This document shows positions 60,634-64,000 of a DNA stretch of 64,000 nt, in pieces; within the stretch, counting starts at the first letter, position 1; each line of letters begins with the position of its first letter. The position numbers were made by a program, and so were the translations under genes. A model generated the notes under the pieces. That model searched no databases and was not told the DNA's origin. It saw nothing but the letters and a program-made list of their open reading frames with translations. Source of the stretch: Hasllibacter halocynthiae (GTDB lineage Bacteria; Pseudomonadota; Alphaproteobacteria; Rhodobacterales; Rhodobacteraceae); contig NZ_PVTT01000002.1 in the NCBI RefSeq assembly GCF_003003095.1, forward strand, positions 310,001 through 374,000, given 5' to 3'.

Positions 60634-61977
60634 CTATCCCAGCACCACCTGCGCGCGGGGGTAGCGCACGCGCGGCGCCGCGCGCGTGGCGAGGAAGAAC
60701 CCCAGCGTGAGCGGCCCGACCCGGCCGAGGAACATCACCGCGACGATCACTGCGCGGCCCCATTCGTCCAGCTCGCCCGTCGCGCCCATGGAGAGGCCGA
60801 CGGTGCCGAAGGCCGAGGCGACCTCGAAGGCGAGGACGAGGAAATCGCCCTCCCAGCGCAGCGTGAGGAGGAAGAGCGCGAGGAGGATCAGCGCCGCCGA
60901 GATCGCGACGAGGGCCATCGCCTTCATCACCTGCTCGGCCCCCATGGAGCGCCCGAAGGCCTGGAGCCGCTCGCGCCGCTTGAAGAAGGCCACCACGGCG
61001 AGGAAGGCGACGATGGCGGTGGTCAGCTTGATCCCCCCGGCGGTCGAGGTCGGGCCCCCGCCGATCACCATCAGCACGATGGTCAGAAGGGCGGTCGACG
61101 CCTCCATCCCGCCGGTGTCGAAGGTGTTGAAGCCCGCCGTCCGGGGCGTAACGGCCTGGAACCACGAGCCCCAGAACTTCGCCGGCCCGCCCATGCCGCC
61201 CAGCGTGCGGGGGTTGTTCCACTCGAGCGCGGCGACCAGCGCCCAGGAGACGGCGATCACCGCCGCCGTGCCCACGAGCATCAGCTTGGTGTGCAGCGCG
61301 AGCGGGCCCCAGGCGCGCTTCGCCCAGACGTCGCCGATCACCACGAAGCCGAGGCCGCCGAGGATGAACAGCGCCGGCACCACGACATTGACCCGCCAGT
61401 CGCCGATCCAGCCCGACAGGCTGTCCGGGAAGAGGGCGAAGCCCGCGTTGTTGAACGCGCTGACGGTGTGGAAGACGGCGTGCCACAGCCCATCGGCCCA
61501 GCCGAACTGGGGCACGAAGACGAAGGAGAGCGCGAGGACACCCACCGCCTCGCAGACGAGCGCGACGACGAGCACCAGCCGGGCGACCGCCGCGACATCG
61601 GGCCGCCCGCGCTGGTTCAGCTCCTCGCCGAGGAAGGATCTGGCGGGCACCCCGATCGGCAGGCCCAGCGTCATCATCAGGACCACGGCGAAGACCATCA
61701 GCCCCAGCCCGCCGAGCTGGATCAGCGCCGCCACCACGACCTGCCCGAAGACGGTGTAGGCGCTGCCGGTGTCCACCACGACGAGGCCCGTCACCGTGAC
61801 CGCGCTGACGGCCGTGAAGAGCGCCTCGGAGAAGCCGACCTGCCCGCCATGCGAGACCGGCAGCCACAGCACGAGGGCGCCGGCCGCGATGAAGGCGGCA
61901 TAGAAGAGGATCAGCATCGCCGGGGGCGGCAGCGCCTCGAACCAGCGGATGCCCCGCCACGGGCGCCGGCGCCTCAA
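60634..61977 (-). CDS. trkH: TrkH/KtrB-type potassium transporter subunit
   Basis: A 447-aa potassium translocating subunit with four pore-loop repeats (selectivity-filter regions in SAVTVTGLVV, SAFNNAGFAL, TPRTAGFNTF and SAFGTVGLSM). The start is TTG at 61977, overlapping the stop of the regulatory subunit by 4 nt (TTGA), so the two are translated together. Its size and layout suit KtrB as well as TrkH. It is expressed from an upstream EcfG-type promoter. Confidence 0.9.
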   Translation of the reverse strand: MRRRRPWRGIRWFEALPPPAMLILFYAAFIAAGALVLWLPVSHGGQVGFSEALFTAVSAVTVTGLVVVDTGSAYTVFGQVVVAALIQLGGLGLMVFAVVLMMTLGLPIGVPARSFLGEELNQRGRPDVAAVARLVLVVALVCEAVGVLALSFVFVPQFGWADGLWHAVFHTVSAFNNAGFALFPDSLSGWIGDWRVNVVVPALFILGGLGFVVIGDVWAKRAWGPLALHTKLMLVGTAAVIAVSWALVAALEWNNPRTLGGMGGPAKFWGSWFQAVTPRTAGFNTFDTGGMEASTALLTIVLMVIGGGPTSTAGGIKLTTAIVAFLAVVAFFKRRERLQAFGRSMGAEQVMKAMALVAISAALILLALFLLTLRWEGDFLVLAFEVASAFGTVGLSMGATGELDEWGRAVIVAVMFLGRVGPLTLGFFLATRAAPRVRYPRAQVVLG

Positions 61978-62627
61978 AGCGCGGCCGCGAAGTCGCGCAG
62001 GTCCTGCCGCCGCCCCAGCAGGAGGAGGCGGTCGTCGGCCTCCAGCGTGCAGGGCTCGACGTCCGAGCCGACGTACTCCGTCCCCCGCATCACCCCGAGG
62101 CAGCGCAGCTGCCGCCGTTCGAGGTGCAGCGCGCCGACGCCTCGGCCGCGCAGGGCGTCCGGGACAGTGAAGTTCACCACCGTGTAGCCGTTCCCGAGCG
62201 AGAGGTAGTCGCGCACGAGGGGGTTGTGCAGCACCTGCGCGAGGTGGCGGCCCACCTCCTCCTCGGGGTGGATGATCCGGTCGACGCCCAGCTTCGAGAG
62301 GATCCGGTGATGCGTGCGCGAGGTCGCCTTGGCCCAGACGGTCGGCACCCCGAGCAGGCGGCAGTTGATCGCCGCCATGACCGAGGATTCGAGATCGCTC
62401 GCCATACCGATCACGGCGACGTCGGCGTCGGCCACCCCCGCCTCGCGCAGCGCGTCGTCCGACCGGGCGTCCGCGATCACCGCCTGGCTCAGGGCGTCGG
62501 CGAGGTCGTTGACCGGCCCCTCCTTCGCGTCGATGCCCGTGACGTGGTTGCCGAATCGGCGCAGCTCGAGCGCGACGGTCCGCCCGAAGGCGCCCAGGCC
62601 GATGACGGTGAAGCTGCGGCGGGCCAT
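61974..62627 (-). CDS. trkA: TrkA/KtrA-type RCK regulatory subunit
   Basis: A 217-aa cytoplasmic regulatory subunit: an RCK-N domain with the nucleotide motif FTVIGLGAFGRTVALEL (about 5-21) and an RCK-C domain (about 135-217; DVEPCTLEADDRLLLLGR). It carries one RCK unit, as KtrA does, rather than the duplicated E. coli TrkA form. ATG 62627. First gene of the trkA-trkH pair. Confidence 0.9.
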   Translation of the reverse strand: MARRSFTVIGLGAFGRTVALELRRFGNHVTGIDAKEGPVNDLADALSQAVIADARSDDALREAGVADADVAVIGMASDLESSVMAAINCRLLGVPTVWAKATSRTHHRILSKLGVDRIIHPEEEVGRHLAQVLHNPLVRDYLSLGNGYTVVNFTVPDALRGRGVGALHLERRQLRCLGVMRGTEYVGSDVEPCTLEADDRLLLLGRRQDLRDFAAAL

Positions 62628-62662
62628 GGCCCCCTTCCGGTGTCCGGGACGCGTGGCGGTTG

Positions 62663-62687
62663 AACGCCGCCCCCGTGGCGCGGTTCC
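62663..62687 (-). promoter_or_regulatory. EcfG-type promoter of trkA-trkH
   Basis: Minus strand: GGAAC (62687-62683), 16 nt, CGTT (62666-62663), an exact match 36 nt before the trkA ATG. It lies 8.6 kb from the nearest other such site. Confidence 0.65.
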
Positions 62688-62738
62688 CAGCCCGCCCGCG
62701 CCTTTCGCCGACGCCGCGGGCGGCCTATCTCCGGGGGC

Positions 62739-63209
62739 ATGGCCAAGTCGAAGAACCCCAACGTGAAGACCATCGCCGAGAACCGGCGCGCGCGCTACGA
62801 CTACGCGATCGAGGACGACATCGAGGCGGGGATCGTCCTCGAAGGGTCCGAGGTGAAGTCCCTGCGCCAAGGCGGCACCCAGATCGCGGAGGCCTATGCC
62901 GAGGTCGCGGACGGCGAGCTGTGGCTGGTTAACAGCTACATCGCCCCCTACGCACAGGCCAAGACCTTCGGCCACGAGGAGAAGCGGCGCCGCAAGCTCC
63001 TCGTGTCGAGGAAGGAGCTGTCGAACCTCTGGAACGCGACCCAGCGGCAGGGCATGACGATCGTTCCCCTGTCAATGTACTTCAACGGCAAGGGCATCGC
63101 GAAGCTTAGGGTCGGGATCGCGAAGGGCAAGAAGACCCAGGACAAGCGCCAGACCGAGGCCAAGCGCGACTGGCAGCGCCAGAAGGCCCGCCTTCTGCGC
63201 GAGCACTAG
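62739..63209 (+). CDS. smpB: SsrA-binding protein SmpB
   Basis: A 156-aa partner of tmRNA in ribosome rescue. Landmarks: [32 protein letters not shown] near the N-terminus, [10 protein letters not shown], and a basic C-terminal tail ([15 protein letters not shown]). ATG 62739. No ssrA gene is seen in the window. Confidence 0.96.
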   Translation: MAKSKNPNVKTIAENRRARYDYAIEDDIEAGIVLEGSEVKSLRQGGTQIAEAYAEVADGELWLVNSYIAPYAQAKTFGHEEKRRRKLLVSRKELSNLWNATQRQGMTIVPLSMYFNGKGIAKLRVGIAKGKKTQDKRQTEAKRDWQRQKARLLREH

Positions 63210-63226
63210 CACGCTGCGCGGGTCCG

Positions 63227-63406
63227 TCAGCGGCGGTGGGGGCCGGTGCGGTGGTCCCAGGGATCGTGGCCGCCGCTCTCGGCGATGCGCAGGACGCGCT
63301 CGCGCTCGGTCGGGGGGTCGGCGGGGCGATGCGCCCGGGACGGCGCGCGGCGGCGCACGGCATGGGCGAGCATGTCGGAGATGATATTCAGCATGACGTC
63401 CTCCAT
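63227..63406 (-). CDS. 59-aa hypothetical protein
   Basis: A small basic protein: a helical N-terminus (MEDVMLNIISDMLAHAVRRR), a Pro-rich middle and a C-terminus ending HDPWDHRTGPHRR. ATG 63406; an ATG at 63394 is an alternative. Codon positions show the expected G/C third-base bias. I do not recognise it. It is convergent with smpB (17 nt apart) and divergent from the LysR gene. Confidence 0.55.
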   Translation of the reverse strand: MEDVMLNIISDMLAHAVRRRAPSRAHRPADPPTERERVLRIAESGGHDPWDHRTGPHRR

Positions 63407-63488
63407 CGGGTGACTGGTCCCGGGATACCCGCTATCCTTGGATCGACGCGAGGAAACGAATCCTCGCCGTTGTAAGGTGAGCTACAGG

Positions 63489-64000
63489 ATGGATTGGAAG
63501 CGCGTCCCCTCCCTCGCCGCGCTGCGCGCCTTCGAGGCGGCGGCGCGCACCGGCTCGCTCTCGGCGGCGGCGGGGGCGCTGAACGTGACCCATGCCGCGA
63601 TCTCGCAGCACGTCCGTGCCCTCGAGCGCGAGGTCGGGGCCGAGCTCCTCCACCGCGGCCCGCGCGGCGTCGAGGCGACGGAGACGGGCGCGACGCTGGC
63701 GGCGGCCCTCTCGGACGGCTTCGGGCGCATCGCCGCGGGGGTGGAGGCCGCGCGGCGCGCACGGGGGGTCGGGCCGCTGCGGGTCGCGGTCACGCCGACA
63801 TTCGCGGAGAACTGGCTGATGCCGCGCATCGGCCGCTTCTGGGCCGCCCATCCGGAGGTCGAGGTGGCGCTGCTGCCCTCCACGGCGCTGGCGGACCTCG
63901 CCGCGGGCAAGGCCGACGTCGCGATCCGCTCGGGCAGGGGATGGCCCGGGTCGGAATGCCTCCTCTCCGCGCGCTACGCGGTGGTCGCGGCGCCGGCGCT
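63489..64000 (+). CDS. LysR family transcription regulator (GcvA-like), 3' end beyond window
   Basis: The first 170 residues are visible. A winged helix-turn-helix lies at about 6-65 (LAALRAFEAAARTGSLSAAA, then HAAISQHVRALEREVGAELL), followed by the start of the effector domain (PLRVAVTPTFAENWLMPRIGRF, DVAIRSGRG). The pattern of the helix region and IRSG motif suits the GcvA group. ATG 63489 with AGGTGA about 13 nt upstream. Its target cannot be told. Confidence 0.88.
   Translation, partial: MDWKRVPSLAALRAFEAAARTGSLSAAAGALNVTHAAISQHVRALEREVGAELLHRGPRGVEATETGATLAAALSDGFGRIAAGVEAARRARGVGPLRVAVTPTFAENWLMPRIGRFWAAHPEVEVALLPSTALADLAAGKADVAIRSGRGWPGSECLLSARYAVVAAPA

Noticed and set aside
1-64000. 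Horizontal transfer island, prophage, CRISPR array, tRNA or attachment site
   Set aside because: Composition and codon use look uniform apart from the low-complexity tract. No integrase, transposase, inverted-repeat ends, spaced repeats or tRNA-like cloverleaf was seen by eye.

Overview
The window is very GC-rich (above 70% by eye), densely coding, with GTG and TTG starts and many 1-8 nt gene overlaps. Gene content points to an alphaproteobacterium of the Rhodobacterales: the PhyR-NepR-EcfG general stress switch, an IalB-family protein, a divergent serB / serC-serA locus, a flavin monooxygenase / DUF2783 / metallo-beta-lactamase-fold set, dapF-mtaB and tamA-tamB. It reads as chromosome. I see no tRNA, rRNA, CRISPR array, insertion sequence or prophage.

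Layout. 0-11.6 kb is housekeeping: rlmN, an IalB protein, an asparaginase, a TSUP permease, the serine pathway (serB; serC-serA), a metallophosphoesterase and a monooxygenase operon. 11.6-12.8 kb is a gene-less, extremely GC-rich low-complexity stretch. 12.8-17.2 kb holds a giant CheB-CheR-PAS-histidine kinase fusion and its single-domain receiver. 17.4-20.5 kb is an exbB-exbD-exbD-tonB operon led by a small secreted protein. 21-25.5 kb holds a bd-type quinol oxidase (cioA-cioB plus a DUF2474 peptide), an AI-2E family permease and a DUF454 protein. 25.8-31.2 kb is an imelysin / di-heme / imelysin / DUF1513 operon (iron handling) facing a Cys-pair protein. 31.3-35.6 kb is an osmotic group: mscS, an FNT channel, otsB-otsA. 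35.7-42.9 kb is tamA-tamB.

42.9-55.3 kb is the most interesting part, a general stress response island. It carries the regulators nepR, ecfG, a membrane HisKA_2 kinase and phyR. Around them lie likely targets: a 61-aa membrane protein, a PRC-barrel protein, a PLD-like enzyme, a degenerate receiver, a Crp/Fnr regulator, topoisomerase IB, a host-attachment-family protein, a YihY protein, a PLDc_N peptide, a DUF2945 protein and an HdeD-like protein. In the intergenic regions I found nine exact matches to the known alphaproteobacterial EcfG promoter (GGAAC-N16/17-CGTT) plus three near matches. Nearly all are oriented into a gene, and at three sites two promoters overlap on opposite strands. Two of the nine lie outside the island, before mscS and before trkA-trkH, which suggests that osmotic and potassium functions belong to the same regulon.

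55.4-64 kb returns to housekeeping: dapF, mtaB, a lytic transglycosylase, dapA, a TrkH/TrkA potassium system, smpB, a 59-aa protein and a LysR regulator cut by the window end. A second window-wide pattern is that six convergent gene pairs end in one shared CTAG, giving each strand its TAG stop.
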